A DNA stretch of 64,000 nucleotides from positions 209,450 through 273,449 of the forward strand of contig NZ_JAFLRF010000009.1 of assembly GCF_017315705.1 (NCBI RefSeq), written 5' to 3'. The notes below the pieces were generated by a model. The model searched no databases. It was not told the origin of the DNA and was given only the letters and a program-made list of their open reading frames with translations. Position numbers and translations under genes: made by a program. This DNA is from Trinickia mobilis. Lineage in GTDB: Bacteria > Pseudomonadota > Gammaproteobacteria > Burkholderiales > Burkholderiaceae. How positions within the stretch are numbered: position 1 is the stretch's first letter; each line of letters begins with the position of its first letter. Below, piece by piece: positions 46,652-56,459 of this stretch.

Positions 46652-48243
46652 AGGATCGTCCCCCGTTCCGCGGCAATGTCTTCCACGGCGCTGCGGAACA
46701 CCGCGGCGCGATGTGCGTAGCCTTTGAACATGTCGAAGCTCGCGCAGGCCGGCGACAGCAGTACGGCGTCGCCTGGCTGAGCGAGCGCGGCCGCTGCGCG
46801 CGTCGCGGATTCGAGCGTCGCGTGCTCGCCGAGCGCCACGCCGGCGCCGGCGAGCGAGTCGCGAATCTGCGGGGCGTCGCGGCCGATCAGCATCACCGCG
46901 CGGCACCAGCGCGCGACCGGCGCTTCGAGCGGCGCGAAATCCTGGCCTTTGCCGTCGCCGCCCGCGATCAGGATCACGCGCTGCGCGAGGCCGTCGAGCG
47001 CGGCGACCGTCGCGCCGACGTTCGTGCCCTTGCTGTCGTCGACATAATCGATGCCGTCGATCGACGCGATCAGCTCCACGCGATGCGGCTCGCCGCGGTA
47101 TTCGCGCAAGCCGTGCAGCAGCGGCGCGGCGGGCAGGCCGATCGCGCGCGCCAGCGCGAACGCGGCGAGCGCGTTCGCGGCGTTGTGCAGGCCGCGGATG
47201 CGCAGCGCGTCGGCCGGCATTAGGCGCTTCAACGCGAGGTCGCGCGGCGCGGAGGGCTCATGCTTGCGGCGGCGGGTCGGCGTCGCCTCGTCGGCGGGAT
47301 CGCGATCGTGCGCCTCGACGAGCCAGTTCATGCCGTTTTCGCGCAGCAGCCCGTAGTCGCCTTCGTGCACCGGCTCGTTCAGGCCGAACGTGACCACCTG
47401 CGCGGCGCTATCGCCCGAGGAGGCGTGCTTCGCTGCGTCCCCCAATCTCCCAAGGGGACTTCCTTCGGGGCGGGGGACTTCCTTCGGGGCGGCGGCAGGC
47501 GCAAGCGCCATCACGCGCGCGTCGTCGCGATTCAGCACGCGCACCGTCTGCGGACCGAAGATGCGGCCCTTCGCGGCGGCGTAAGCATCGAGCCCGCCGT
47601 GCCAGTCGAGGTGATCCTGCGTGATGTTCAGCACGACCGCCGCATCCGGCGCGAACGTATGCGCGGTTTCGAGCTGGAAGCTCGACAGCTCGAGCACCCA
47701 CACGTCGGGCAGCGCCGTGTTGTCGATCGCTTCGGTAAGCTTGTCGAGCGCGGCCGGGCTGATGTTGCCGGCCACCGCCACCTTCTTGCCCGCGCGTTCG
47801 CACAGGAGGCCGGTGAGGCTCGTCGTGGTGGTCTTGCCGTTCGTGCCGGTGATCGCGATCACTTTCGGCGCGTAGCCGCTTTCGCCGAGCTTCTTGAGCG
47901 CCTGCGCAAAAAATTCGAGCTCGCCCCACACCGGAATGCCACGCTCGCGCGCGCTCGCGATGAGCGGCAGCAAGTCAACAGCCAGCGGCGAAAGCCCCGG
48001 GCTGATCGCCACTAGTTCGATACCGCCGTCGAGCAGCGCAGGCGAAAACGCGCCACCGATGAACTGAGCATCGATCCGGTGCGCCTCGAGCTCGGACAGG
48101 TTCGGCGGCGCCTCGCGCGTATCGGCAATGCGCAGCCGGCACCCGTGCCGCGCGCACCAGCGCGCCATCGCGAGGCCGGATTCACCGAGCCCCAGCACGA
48201 GCACCATCGGACTTTGCCGATCGACAAACATCTCGCCAAACAT
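46648..48243 (-). CDS. murD: UDP-MurNAc-L-Ala--D-glutamate ligase, with in-frame repeat insert
   Basis: MurD adds D-Glu to the wall precursor. The 531-residue protein has [22 protein letters not shown]-loop [29 protein letters not shown] and [15 protein letters not shown]. Between VMALAPAAA and VVTFGLNE (about residues 245-285), after the ATPase core, is a polar stretch [20 protein letters not shown] encoded by the GC-rich repeat also found between pilB and pilC. A second low-complexity loop ([17 protein letters not shown]) lies about 40 residues later. The remainder is standard, so the enzyme is presumably active. mraY is 13 bp upstream. Confidence 0.95.
   Translation of the reverse strand: MFGEMFVDRQSPMVLVLGLGESGLAMARWCARHGCRLRIADTREAPPNLSELEAHRIDAQFIGGAFSPALLDGGIELVAISPGLSPLAVDLLPLIASARERGIPVWGELEFFAQALKKLGESGYAPKVIAITGTNGKTTTTSLTGLLCERAGKKVAVAGNISPAALDKLTEAIDNTALPDVWVLELSSFQLETAHTFAPDAAVVLNITQDHLDWHGGLDAYAAAKGRIFGPQTVRVLNRDDARVMALAPAAAPKEVPRPEGSPLGRLGDAAKHASSGDSAAQVVTFGLNEPVHEGDYGLLRENGMNWLVEAHDRDPADEATPTRRRKHEPSAPRDLALKRLMPADALRIRGLHNAANALAAFALARAIGLPAAPLLHGLREYRGEPHRVELIASIDGIDYVDDSKGTNVGATVAALDGLAQRVILIAGGDGKGQDFAPLEAPVARWCRAVMLIGRDAPQIRDSLAGAGVALGEHATLESATRAAAALAQPGDAVLLSPACASFDMFKGYAHRAAVFRSAVEDIAAERGTIL
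47440..47494. repeat. GC-rich repeat inside murD
   Basis: The 23-bp core at 47449-47471 is the exact reverse complement on this strand of 25989-26011. A second partial copy of the GCCCCGAAGGAAGTCCCC unit is adjacent, so two units lie side by side. The repeat is in frame and open through murD. Confidence 0.85.
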
Positions 48244-48256
48244 CGCTTGCTTTCCT

Positions 48257-49426
48257 TTACCGCAGCTTGAGGGTGGACAGACCGAACAGGCACAGCATCA
48301 ACGTGATGATCCAGAAACGCACGACCACCTGCGTCTCCTTCCAACCCGACAATTCGAAATGGTGATGCAGCGGCGCCATCTTGAAGATGCGGCGCCCTTC
48401 GCCATAGCGGCGTTTGGTGTACTTGAACCAGGTGACCTGCAGCATCACCGACAGCGTCTCCACCACGAAAATGCCGCCCATGATGAAGAGCACGATTTCC
48501 TGGCGCACGATCACCGCGATGGTGCCGAGCGCACCGCCGAGTGCCAGCGCGCCGACGTCGCCCATGAACACCTGGGCGGGGTGCGTGTTGTACCAGAGGA
48601 ATGCGAGACCCGCGCCGCCCATCGCCGAGCAGAAGATCAGCAGTTCGCCCGCGCCCGCGATGTGCGGGAACAACAGGTATTTCGAGTAAATCGAGCTGCC
48701 CATCACATAGGCGAACACGCCGAGCGACCCGCCCACGAGCACGACCGGCATGATGACGAGGCCGTCGAGACCGTCGGTCAGGTTGACCGCGTTGCTCGCG
48801 CCGACGATCACGAAATAGGTGAGCGCGATGAAGCCCCAGACGCCGAGCGGGTAGCTGATCGACTTCAGGAACGGCAGCGTCAGGTCGGCGTGCGGCGGCA
48901 GTCCCATCGAGAGGCCGCTTCTCACCCAATCCATGAACAGGTCGACGACGCGCACGTTGCTCGCCTCCGACACGGAAAACGCGAGATACACCGCCGCGAA
49001 CAATCCGATCACCGACTGCCAGAAATACTTTTCGCGCGACGGCATCCCGCGCGGGTCCTTGTAGACCACCTTGCGGTAATCGTCGACCCAGCCGATCACG
49101 CCGAAACCGAACGTGACGAGCATCACGATCCAGATGAAGCGGTTCGTGAGATCGGCCCACAAGAGCGTCGAGATGGCGATGCCGATCAGGATCAGCACGC
49201 CGCCCATCGTCGGCGTGCCGGATTTGACGAGGTGCGTCTGCGGGCCGTCCTTGCGCACGGCCTGGCCAACCTTCATCGCGGTCAGCTTGCGAATCACCCA
49301 CGGGCCCAGGACGAGCCCGATCACGAGCGCGGTGATGCTCGCCGCGACCGCGCGAAACGTCAGGTAACTGAACACGCGCAAGAAGCTTGCGTCATTCTGC
49401 AGCCATTGCGCCAGTACCAATAGCAT
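48257..49426 (-). CDS. mraY: Phospho-N-acetylmuramoyl-pentapeptide transferase
   Basis: MraY links phospho-MurNAc-pentapeptide to undecaprenyl phosphate, forming lipid I. The 389-residue protein has ten transmembrane helices, the loop [16 protein letters not shown], catalytic Asp residues in [13 protein letters not shown] and NLTDGLDGL, and [15 protein letters not shown]. The ATG at 49426 starts [20 protein letters not shown], the usual N-terminus. Confidence 0.97.
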   Translation of the reverse strand: MLLVLAQWLQNDASFLRVFSYLTFRAVAASITALVIGLVLGPWVIRKLTAMKVGQAVRKDGPQTHLVKSGTPTMGGVLILIGIAISTLLWADLTNRFIWIVMLVTFGFGVIGWVDDYRKVVYKDPRGMPSREKYFWQSVIGLFAAVYLAFSVSEASNVRVVDLFMDWVRSGLSMGLPPHADLTLPFLKSISYPLGVWGFIALTYFVIVGASNAVNLTDGLDGLVIMPVVLVGGSLGVFAYVMGSSIYSKYLLFPHIAGAGELLIFCSAMGGAGLAFLWYNTHPAQVFMGDVGALALGGALGTIAVIVRQEIVLFIMGGIFVVETLSVMLQVTWFKYTKRRYGEGRRIFKMAPLHHHFELSGWKETQVVVRFWIITLMLCLFGLSTLKLR

Positions 49427-49443
49427 TGCGGGGTCCTTCTCTT

Positions 49444-50892
49444 TCAGTGTGCGCCGGGCGCTGTGCCCGGTGCGGCAGGTTGCAGTTGCGAAGCGTTCAC
49501 CGCTTCCACCACGCGCTCCATTTTCATGAAGCGCGAGCCTTTGACGAGCAACGTCGCGTGAGCGCCGACTCCGGCTTGCAGCAGGTGTGCGACCAGTGAC
49601 GGGACATCGTCGAAATGGTGTGCGCCTTGAACCGCGCCCCCGCCGCTCGATCCGCTCGCGTTGAACGCGCTGCAAGCGTCGCGCGACGCGTCGCCGAGCG
49701 CATAGAGCGCGTCGATGCCGCGCTCGCACGCGTAGGCGCCGACCTCGCGATGAAACGCCGGGCCGTGGTCGCCCACCTCGCCCATGTCGCCCATCACAAG
49801 TACGCGCGGCGCCGCCTGGGCGGCCAGCACGTCGATCGCTGCGCGCATCGAATCGGGGTTCGCGTTGTAGGTGTCGTCGATGACGGTCGCGCCCGCGAGC
49901 GAGCCGAGCGCGGCGCGCTTCACTTGCAGGCGTCCTTTCACCGGCTCGAACGCTTCGAGGCCGCGCTTGATCGCATCGAGCGACACGCCGGCCGCGACCG
50001 CCGCCGACGCCGCCGCCAGCGCGTTGCGCGCGTTGTGCTCGCCGAGCACTTGCAGCACGGCTTCGAACGTTCCCGCAGGCGTCGCGACGCGCAAACAGTT
50101 GCCATCGAGTTCGCCCGTCACCGCCGCAGCCGTCTTGCGATCAGCCGCGTTCAGCGCGAAATCGACGATGCGGTTGCCGGTCGCCGCGATGTGCCAGATG
50201 GCCGCGTAGGCGTCCTCGGCGGGGAACACCGCGACACCCGTGGGGCCGAGCGCGTGAATCACGCTCGCATGCTCCAGCGCGACCGCTTCGACGGTCGCCA
50301 TGAATTCCTGATGCTCGCGCTGCGCGTTGTTCACGAGCGCGACGGTGGGCTCGGCGATCTGTCCGAGCACATCGGTTTCGCCGGGATGGTTCATTCCGAG
50401 TTCGACGACGGCAAGCTTGTGGGCCTCGGTCAGACGAAACAGCGTAAGCGGCAGGCCGATCTCGTTGTTGAAATTGCCTGCCGTCGCGAGCCGCGCTTCT
50501 TGGCCCACCGCCGCCGCGAAAATCGACGAGATCATTTCCTTGACCGTCGTCTTGCCATTGCTGCCCGTGACCGCGACGAGCGGAATCGCGAAGCGCCGGC
50601 GCCACGCGCGCGCCAGGGCGCCGAGCGCCACGCGCGTGTCGGGAACACGCAGCGCCGGCACGCGCCATTCACCGGGACTGCGCGACACCAGCGCTGCGCT
50701 CACGCCGCGCGCGGCAACTTCCGGCAGGAAGTCGTGCGCGTCGAAACGGTCGCCTTTCAGCGCGACGAATAGATCGCCGGGGCCGGCGGTGCGGCTGTCG
50801 GTGGCGATGCGCTCGAACGTGGTCGCGCCGTCGCCCAGCACCGTTGCGCCGGCAATTTCCCGAGCCGCTTCGTTCAGCGAAAACATGGTCAT
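49444..50892 (-). CDS. murF: UDP-MurNAc-tripeptide--D-alanyl-D-alanine ligase
   Basis: MurF adds the D-Ala-D-Ala made by Ddl. The 482-residue Mur ligase has [27 protein letters not shown]-loop [17 protein letters not shown] and [19 protein letters not shown]. Two Met codons open the frame (MTMFSL); the first is used because it overlaps the murE stop in an ATGA junction. mraY starts 17 bp later. Confidence 0.97.
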   Translation of the reverse strand: MTMFSLNEAAREIAGATVLGDGATTFERIATDSRTAGPGDLFVALKGDRFDAHDFLPEVAARGVSAALVSRSPGEWRVPALRVPDTRVALGALARAWRRRFAIPLVAVTGSNGKTTVKEMISSIFAAAVGQEARLATAGNFNNEIGLPLTLFRLTEAHKLAVVELGMNHPGETDVLGQIAEPTVALVNNAQREHQEFMATVEAVALEHASVIHALGPTGVAVFPAEDAYAAIWHIAATGNRIVDFALNAADRKTAAAVTGELDGNCLRVATPAGTFEAVLQVLGEHNARNALAAASAAVAAGVSLDAIKRGLEAFEPVKGRLQVKRAALGSLAGATVIDDTYNANPDSMRAAIDVLAAQAAPRVLVMGDMGEVGDHGPAFHREVGAYACERGIDALYALGDASRDACSAFNASGSSGGGAVQGAHHFDDVPSLVAHLLQAGVGAHATLLVKGSRFMKMERVVEAVNASQLQPAAPGTAPGAH

Positions 50893-52433
50893 TCGCCGCC
50901 TCCACGAGTGTGCGTCGCCCGCGCGGCGAGCGCGAGACGAGCGTGGTCCTGATCGGAGAAGGCGCGCTTCTTACCCATGATTTCCTGCGTGGCTTCGTGA
51001 CCTTTGCCGGCCAGCACGACGACGTCCTCGCGCGCCGCGCTGCGCACGGCCTGCAGGATCGCGCTCGCGCGGTCTTCGATGCGACGCGCTTTGCCTGCAT
51101 CCGTCATGCCGGCGACGATCTGATCGATGATCGACTGCGGATCTTCGCTGCGCGGGTTGTCGCTCGTCACGACGACGGCATCCGCGAGCCGCTCCGCGAT
51201 CGCGCCCATCAGCGGACGCTTCGTCGCATCGCGGTCGCCGCCGCAGCCGAACATGCAGACGAGTTCGCCCCCGCGCGCGCTCGCGATCGGGCGCAGCGCG
51301 TCGAGCGTTTTTTCGAGCGCGTCGGGCGTATGTGCGTAGTCGATCACGACGAGCGGCTCGTCGCTCTGCAGCCGGCCGCCGAGCCGTTGCATGCGGCCGT
51401 TCACCGGTTCGAGCTTCGACAGCTCGGCAAGCGCCGCCGCAAACGGCACGTCGGCGGCAAGCAGCGCGCCGAGCACGCCGAGCAGATTGCTGACGTTGAA
51501 GGCGCCGAGCGTCGCGACTTCGACATCGGCCTCGCCCCAGTCGGACGACAGATGAAATGCGGTGCCGACCGGCGTTGCGTGAACGCGCGAAGCGAGCAGC
51601 AGCGCGTCGGCCTTCGGAGCATCGGCGATCGCCGCATCGATGCCGTAGGCGATCGTGCGCACCTGGCCGTGCGTTTTCGCGATCAGGCGCCGGCCCGCTT
51701 CGTCGTCGCGATTAATGACGGCGCAGCGCAATTCCGGCCAGTCGAACAAGCGCGCCTTCACCGTCTCGTATGCGGCGAAGGTGCCGTGATAGTCGAGATG
51801 GTCCTGCGTAAGATTCGTGAAGACGGCAATATCGAACGCGGTGCCGTTCACGCGCCCCTGATGCAGTGCGTGCGACGACACTTCCATCGCCACCGCCCGC
51901 GCGCCCGCGGCGTGAAGCTGCGCGAGGCTGCGCTGCAACTGGGGGGCGTCGGGCGTCGTGAAGCCGGTGTGCACGAGGTGCCCCGGCATGCCGCTACCCA
52001 GCGTGCCGATGATCGCGCACGGTTTTCCGGCGGCCGTCAGCGCCGCCGCGATCCATTGCGAGCACGAGGTCTTGCCGTTCGTGCCGGTCACGCCGACCGC
52101 GAGCATCGCCTCGCTCGGGCGTCCGTACCAGCCGCTCGCGATGGCCCCGGCCAGCTCGTTCAGCGCCGGCACGGCGAGCGTCAGCGTCGGGTCTACGTTG
52201 CCGTTGAAGCCTTCGGGCTGGAACAGCACGGCGGCGGCGCCGCGCTCGATGGCGCCGTCGATGAACGGCCGGCTGTCGGCGCCGTCGACGGCGTAGGCGA
52301 GAAACACGTCGCCAGCGGCAAGCGTGCGCGTGTCGGCGTGCAGGTTCGCACCGGGCGCGACGTGCGCGCGCAGCCAGTCGAGCACATCGGCGATCTGCTG
52401 GTGCGCCGGATGTTGACGGCGAGCAGCGCTCAT
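50889..52433 (-). CDS. murE: UDP-MurNAc-L-Ala-D-Glu--meso-diaminopimelate ligase
   Basis: MurE adds the third residue. The 514-residue enzyme has HADTRTLAAGDVFLAYAVDG, P-loop VTGTNGKTSCSQWIA, NLTQDHLDYHGT and TSDNPRSEDPQSIIDQIVAGM. DNPR in this last motif is the signature for meso-diaminopimelate rather than lysine. ATGA junctions join it to ftsI and murF. Confidence 0.97.
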   Translation of the reverse strand: MSAARRQHPAHQQIADVLDWLRAHVAPGANLHADTRTLAAGDVFLAYAVDGADSRPFIDGAIERGAAAVLFQPEGFNGNVDPTLTLAVPALNELAGAIASGWYGRPSEAMLAVGVTGTNGKTSCSQWIAAALTAAGKPCAIIGTLGSGMPGHLVHTGFTTPDAPQLQRSLAQLHAAGARAVAMEVSSHALHQGRVNGTAFDIAVFTNLTQDHLDYHGTFAAYETVKARLFDWPELRCAVINRDDEAGRRLIAKTHGQVRTIAYGIDAAIADAPKADALLLASRVHATPVGTAFHLSSDWGEADVEVATLGAFNVSNLLGVLGALLAADVPFAAALAELSKLEPVNGRMQRLGGRLQSDEPLVVIDYAHTPDALEKTLDALRPIASARGGELVCMFGCGGDRDATKRPLMGAIAERLADAVVVTSDNPRSEDPQSIIDQIVAGMTDAGKARRIEDRASAILQAVRSAAREDVVVLAGKGHEATQEIMGKKRAFSDQDHARLALAARATHTRGGGE

Positions 52434-54331
52434 CGGACGACTCCTGGGCGAATCTTTGCGTTGTCGGATACGTCGAGCTTCTTGACGCCGCCGTGGTTGG
52501 CGGCCGTCGTTTGCTTCTCGCCGCCGCGAACCGCAGCCGTCTTTTGTGCGGCGACGGCCGAAGCCGCAGCGGCCGGCGCCGCTTGCGCCGGATCGTCGGA
52601 CACGACAAGCTGCTTGACGGGCATATCGGGCGGCACGTTCAGCGAGCGCAGCGTATCGCCGACGATCGCCGAAAACACCGGCCCCGAAACCTGGCCGCCG
52701 AAGTGGCTGCCGGCGGTCGGCTCGTCGACCGAAACGGCGACCACGATGCGCGGATTGGGCATCGGCGCCATGCCGACGAACGACGCGCGGTACTTCGACT
52801 TGTCGTAGCCGTGCGCACCGTGCTTGTATGCGGTGCCGCTCTTGCCGCCGACGCGGTAGCCGGGCACTGCCGCATCCGGCGACGTGCCTTGCGCCGACAC
52901 CACCGATTCAAGCATCGCGCGAACCTCGCGGGCGGTGGTCGGCGCAAAGATCTGCGGGCCGGAGACCGGCTGATCGCCCGGCGTCCGGAAGATCGAGACC
53001 GGCAGGATTTGACCGTCGTGCGCAATCGCCGTGTACGCGCGCGCGAGCTGGAACAGCGATGCCGACAAGCCATAGCCGTACGACATCGTCGCCTGCTCGA
53101 TGCGCCGCCAGCTCTTCCACGGACGCAGGCGCCCGGGCGCCGCGCCAGGGAAACCGACCTTCGGCGCCTGGCCGAGGCCGATGCTCGTATACATATTCCA
53201 CATCTCTTCCGGCTTGAGCGTCATCGCGATCTTCGTCGCGCCGATGTTGCTCGACTTCTGAATCACGCCGCCGACCGTCAGCACGCCGAATGCGCTGTCG
53301 TCGGTGATTGTCGCGCCGTCGAGCGTGAAGTGGCCGTTGCCGGTATCGACGAGCGTATTCGGCGACACGCGATGCAAATCGAGCGCGAGCGAGATGGTAA
53401 ACGGCTTCATGATCGAGCCCGGCTCGAACACGTCGGTCAGCATCCGGTTGCGCAGCTGCTCGCCGGTCAGGCGCGAGCGGTCGTTCGGGTTGTAGGTCGG
53501 ATAGTTGACGAGCGCAAGCACCTCCCCGGTCCGCACGTCGATCACCATCGCCGCCCCCGCCTTCGCCTTGAACTTCTCGACGGCTGCCTTCAGGTTCGCG
53601 TATGCAATGTATTGGATCTTGCTGTCGATCGACAATTCGACGTCCTGGCCGTTATGCGGCACGACGGTCTCGTCGACGTCCTCGATAACGCGCCCCATGC
53701 GATCCTTGATCACGTGACGAATGCCCGGCGTGCCCTCCAGGACTTTCTGATCGCCGAGCTCGACGCCTTCCTGGCCCTCGTCCTCGACGTTCGTGAAGCC
53801 GATCAGGTGGGCGGTGATATCGCCTTCCGGGTAAAAGCGCTTGTATTCCGGGCGCTGGTAGATGCCCGGGATGTCGAGAGCCGTGACCTTGTCGGCGACA
53901 TCGACCGGCACCTGCCGCTTGATGTAGACGAAAGTTTTGTCGCCGGAGAGCTTCGCGCGCAGTTCAGTTTGCGTCATGTCGAGCAGCTTCGAGAGCTGCG
54001 CGAGCTTGTCGGCGCCGAGGTCATCCGGCACCGATTCGGGAATCGCCCAGATCGCGCGCACCGGCAGACTCGTCGCGAGCACGAGCCCGTTGCGATCGAG
54101 AATCTTGCCGCGCGTGGCCGGCATTTCGATCGTGCGCTGATAGCGGCTCTCGCCCTGCTTCAAATAGAACGAGTTGCCCGGCCCCTGAATCCAGAACGCA
54201 CGGCCGGCCAGGGCGACAAACGCCATGAACAGCAGAAACACGACCAGCTTCGAGCGCCACATCGGCAGGCGCACGGAGAGCACCGGGCTCGCCGAATACG
54301 ACACGCTCTTGCGGTTCTGAGATTTTTTCAT
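52430..54331 (-). CDS. ftsI: Peptidoglycan transpeptidase FtsI (PBP3)
   Basis: FtsI cross-links septal peptidoglycan with FtsW. The 633-residue bitopic protein has a transmembrane helix (KLVVFLLFMAFVALAGRAFWI, about 27-47), a pedestal domain and a transpeptidase domain with catalytic Ser in PGSIMKPF (SxxK), SSN in IQKSSNIGATK and KSG in VGGKSGTAYKHG. The C-terminus extends about 60 residues past the domain, with an Ala-rich stretch. The ATG at 54331 overlaps ftsL by 4 bp. Confidence 0.97.
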   Translation of the reverse strand: MKKSQNRKSVSYSASPVLSVRLPMWRSKLVVFLLFMAFVALAGRAFWIQGPGNSFYLKQGESRYQRTIEMPATRGKILDRNGLVLATSLPVRAIWAIPESVPDDLGADKLAQLSKLLDMTQTELRAKLSGDKTFVYIKRQVPVDVADKVTALDIPGIYQRPEYKRFYPEGDITAHLIGFTNVEDEGQEGVELGDQKVLEGTPGIRHVIKDRMGRVIEDVDETVVPHNGQDVELSIDSKIQYIAYANLKAAVEKFKAKAGAAMVIDVRTGEVLALVNYPTYNPNDRSRLTGEQLRNRMLTDVFEPGSIMKPFTISLALDLHRVSPNTLVDTGNGHFTLDGATITDDSAFGVLTVGGVIQKSSNIGATKIAMTLKPEEMWNMYTSIGLGQAPKVGFPGAAPGRLRPWKSWRRIEQATMSYGYGLSASLFQLARAYTAIAHDGQILPVSIFRTPGDQPVSGPQIFAPTTAREVRAMLESVVSAQGTSPDAAVPGYRVGGKSGTAYKHGAHGYDKSKYRASFVGMAPMPNPRIVVAVSVDEPTAGSHFGGQVSGPVFSAIVGDTLRSLNVPPDMPVKQLVVSDDPAQAAPAAAASAVAAQKTAAVRGGEKQTTAANHGGVKKLDVSDNAKIRPGVVR

Positions 54332-54678
54332 CGCGTGCCTCCGCTGCGCGATGCGACCGGCGCCGCAGCAGGCGCGGAGGTCGGCACGGGGGCATCCTCG
54401 GCCGTCGCGGCGCCCGAAGGGAGCGTCAGATACTGCGTGCGGCCGGTCGTGACGGTCTGCATCTTGAGGGAATCGGTGGCGACTTGCTCGATGCGCGACG
54501 TCTTCGACAAGGCGCTCTGCTGATATTGAAGCTGCGCGTAGTCCTGCTGGAGCTGGCGCTCCTGCGCTTGGGCACGCTGCAACTCGATGAAGATCTGGCG
54601 CTGCTGGTTGGTCGCATTGACGACCGACAGCGCACAACCCAGGACGACGATCAGCAGGAAGATGTTGAGGCGGCTCAT
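54328..54678 (-). CDS. ftsL: Cell division protein FtsL
   Basis: The 116-residue bitopic protein has an N-terminal transmembrane helix ([18 protein letters not shown], about 5-22) and a periplasmic coiled coil (about 25-70, [20 protein letters not shown]) that pairs with FtsB. The Pro/Ala-rich tail is longer than in enterics. It is joined by ATGA overlaps to rsmH and ftsI. Confidence 0.93.
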   Translation of the reverse strand: MSRLNIFLLIVVLGCALSVVNATNQQRQIFIELQRAQAQERQLQQDYAQLQYQQSALSKTSRIEQVATDSLKMQTVTTGRTQYLTLPSGAATAEDAPVPTSAPAAAPVASRSGGTR

Positions 54679-55616
54679 GGCGCGACGCGCTCCGCGACGC
54701 GCATCACCGCCGAGCGGGCGCGCGGATTGGCCTCGACTTCGGCGTCGCTCGCGAACACGCGGGCGAGCAGCTTGAGCGGCGGGCTGGGCAGATCGACGGC
54801 GCGGATCGGCAGGCGGCGATCGACCACAGGCGCACTCGCGTGCGCCTGCATGAATCGCTTGACGATCCGGTCCTCGAGCGAATGAAAGCTGATGACCACC
54901 AGCCGCCCCCCTTGCTCCAACAACGACAATGCAGCCTCTAGTACGACTTGCAGCTCCGCAAGCTCTTGATTGACGTGAATCCGTATAGCCTGAAAGGTGC
55001 GGGTTGCCGGGTCCTTACCCTTCTCACGTGTTTTGACGGCGTGAGCCACGATTTGGGCAAGCTCCCCCGTGGTGACGAGAGGCCCAAGACGGTCGGACTC
55101 TGCCCGGCGAGCAACAAGCGCCTTTGCAATCTGAACAGCAAACCGTTCTTCCCCATAATCTCGTATCACCTCCGTCAGTTCCTGCTGCGTTGCCCGCGCG
55201 AGCCAGTCGGCCGCAGACTCGCCGCGCGTCGGGTCCATCCGCATGTCGAGCGGGCCATCGGCGCGAAAACTGAAGCCCCGCGCCGGATCGTCGACTTGCG
55301 GCGACGACACGCCCAGATCCAGCAACACCCCCGACACCCGCCCTACCCCGCGCGCCGCAACCTCGCGGGACAGCGCGGCAAAACTCTCGTGCACTATCTC
55401 AAAGCGCTTGTCTTCGATCGCCTGCGCCGTGGCGATGGCTTGCGGGTCCTTATCGAATGCAATCAGCCGGCCCGCTTCGCTCAACCGGCCCAACACCGCC
55501 CGGCTGTGCCCGCCGCGCCCGAACGTCCCGTCGACGTAGACGCCGTCCGGCCGCGTGATGAGCGCATTGACCGCCTCTTCCAGCAGCACCGTGCGATGCT
55601 GCAATTCGTTTCCCAT
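54675..55616 (-). CDS. rsmH: 16S rRNA m4C1402 methyltransferase RsmH
   Basis: RsmH N4-methylates C1402 of 16S rRNA. The 313-residue protein has [28 protein letters not shown] (SAM loop), [20 protein letters not shown] and [17 protein letters not shown]. Protein sequence looks normal throughout, but codons between about 54912 and 55187 are very unlike the flanks (Leu CTT/TTG/CTA, Ala GCT/GCA, Ile ATA/ATT), returning sharply to GC-ending codons on both sides. See findings. Confidence 0.97.
   Translation of the reverse strand: MGNELQHRTVLLEEAVNALITRPDGVYVDGTFGRGGHSRAVLGRLSEAGRLIAFDKDPQAIATAQAIEDKRFEIVHESFAALSREVAARGVGRVSGVLLDLGVSSPQVDDPARGFSFRADGPLDMRMDPTRGESAADWLARATQQELTEVIRDYGEERFAVQIAKALVARRAESDRLGPLVTTGELAQIVAHAVKTREKGKDPATRTFQAIRIHVNQELAELQVVLEAALSLLEQGGRLVVISFHSLEDRIVKRFMQAHASAPVVDRRLPIRAVDLPSPPLKLLARVFASDAEVEANPRARSAVMRVAERVAP
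54912..55187 (-). other. Codon-atypical patch inside rsmH
   Basis: About 92 consecutive codons use AT-rich third positions uncommon in the rest of this window, with no break in the protein. Edges are sharp to within about 15 bases. Confidence 0.75.
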
Positions 55617-55643
55617 CGCAGGTGCCCTATATCTAAACCGCGA

Positions 55644-56072
55644 TCAGAACGTGAAATTCTTCAACGCATCCGGCATGCCCTGCGCCATCGCCGCCTGCTC
55701 CTTGGCGGCGTAAGTCTGCGCATCCCACAGCTCGAAATGGCTGCCCATGCCCAACAACATGACTTCTTTCTCCAACCCGGCGGCCAAACGCAATTCCGGC
55801 GAAACGAGAATCCTGCCGGCGCTGTCGAGATCGATATCCGACGCGTTGCCGAGGAAAATCCGGCGCCACCAGTGCGCGTCCATCGGCAGCGCGGCGATCT
55901 TTTGACGGAAGAGCTCCCACTCCGGGCGCGGAAACAGCAACAGGCAGCCGTCCGGGTGCTTGGTCAGCGTCACCCGTCCTTCTGCCTGTCCTTGCAGCGC
56001 TTCCCGATAGCGAGACGGAACCGACATCCGCCCTTTCGCATCGAGCGTCAGCGCCGACGCCCCTTGGAACAC
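55644..56072 (-). CDS. mraZ: Transcriptional regulator MraZ
   Basis: MraZ is a ring-forming AbrB-like DNA-binding protein that represses its own dcw promoter. The 142-residue chain has two SpoVT/AbrB-type halves carrying [14 protein letters not shown] (about 11-24) and [13 protein letters not shown] (about 84-96), the DxxxR signature. It is first in the dcw cluster. Its probable operator, four GTG-type repeats at 10-bp steps, overlaps the promoter at 56180-56208. Confidence 0.96.
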   Translation of the reverse strand: MFQGASALTLDAKGRMSVPSRYREALQGQAEGRVTLTKHPDGCLLLFPRPEWELFRQKIAALPMDAHWWRRIFLGNASDIDLDSAGRILVSPELRLAAGLEKEVMLLGMGSHFELWDAQTYAAKEQAAMAQGMPDALKNFTF

Positions 56073-56146
56073 TTTCCTCTCCCCGTTCAGCGCGTCGTGC
56101 TGCCCTCGCGCGATCTAGAAAATCTAGCCGAAACAGCCCGATAAAT

Positions 56147-56181
56147 CACACAAAAATACACTTTCTCACACTGCCTCCCAC
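56147..56181 (-). promoter_or_regulatory. Probable MraZ operator: four GTG repeats at 10-bp steps
   Basis: On the minus strand the sites are GTGGG, GTGTG, GTGTA and GTGTG, each separated by 5 bases, so repeat starts are exactly 10 bp apart. E. coli MraZ binds TGGG repeats separated by 5 bases in the same location. The first repeat overlaps the predicted -10. Confidence 0.75.
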
Positions 56182-56208
56182 TTTAGAGTAGCGCCCAAGG
56201 CCGGTCAA
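56180..56208 (-). promoter_or_regulatory. dcw cluster promoter upstream of mraZ
   Basis: TTGACC and TAAAGT are separated by 17 bp on the minus strand, about 110 bp from the mraZ start. The -10 overlaps the first GTG repeat. Confidence 0.65.
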
Positions 56209-56459
56209 GGGAGAAACCCGTTTTTTTGACGAATTTTGTTAGTTAGAACAAGGACTTACGTTCGGTCTTTCATGTCACGCGAAAATACCGAAAAACGTTA
56301 TAAATGAATGAGCTACTGCATGTTGTGAAGGTGATACGTGAAAAGCTCGGGACAAAGGCGTGGGCGAAAAGCGTTCTGCGGGGTGGGAGGGGCGGAGGCT
56401 AGGCGAATTTCGAAGGCGAGAGTGGACGATGCGGCGTGCATCGTCCCGTGCTTACGTTT
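56209..56459. other. Intergenic region between coq7 and the dcw promoter
   Basis: No gene is seen. Near the coq7 end a perfect hairpin (GGACGATGC / GCATCGTCC, 56424-56446, loop of 5) could end coq7 transcripts but lacks a T run. The rest is less GC-rich and featureless to my reading. Confidence 0.55.
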
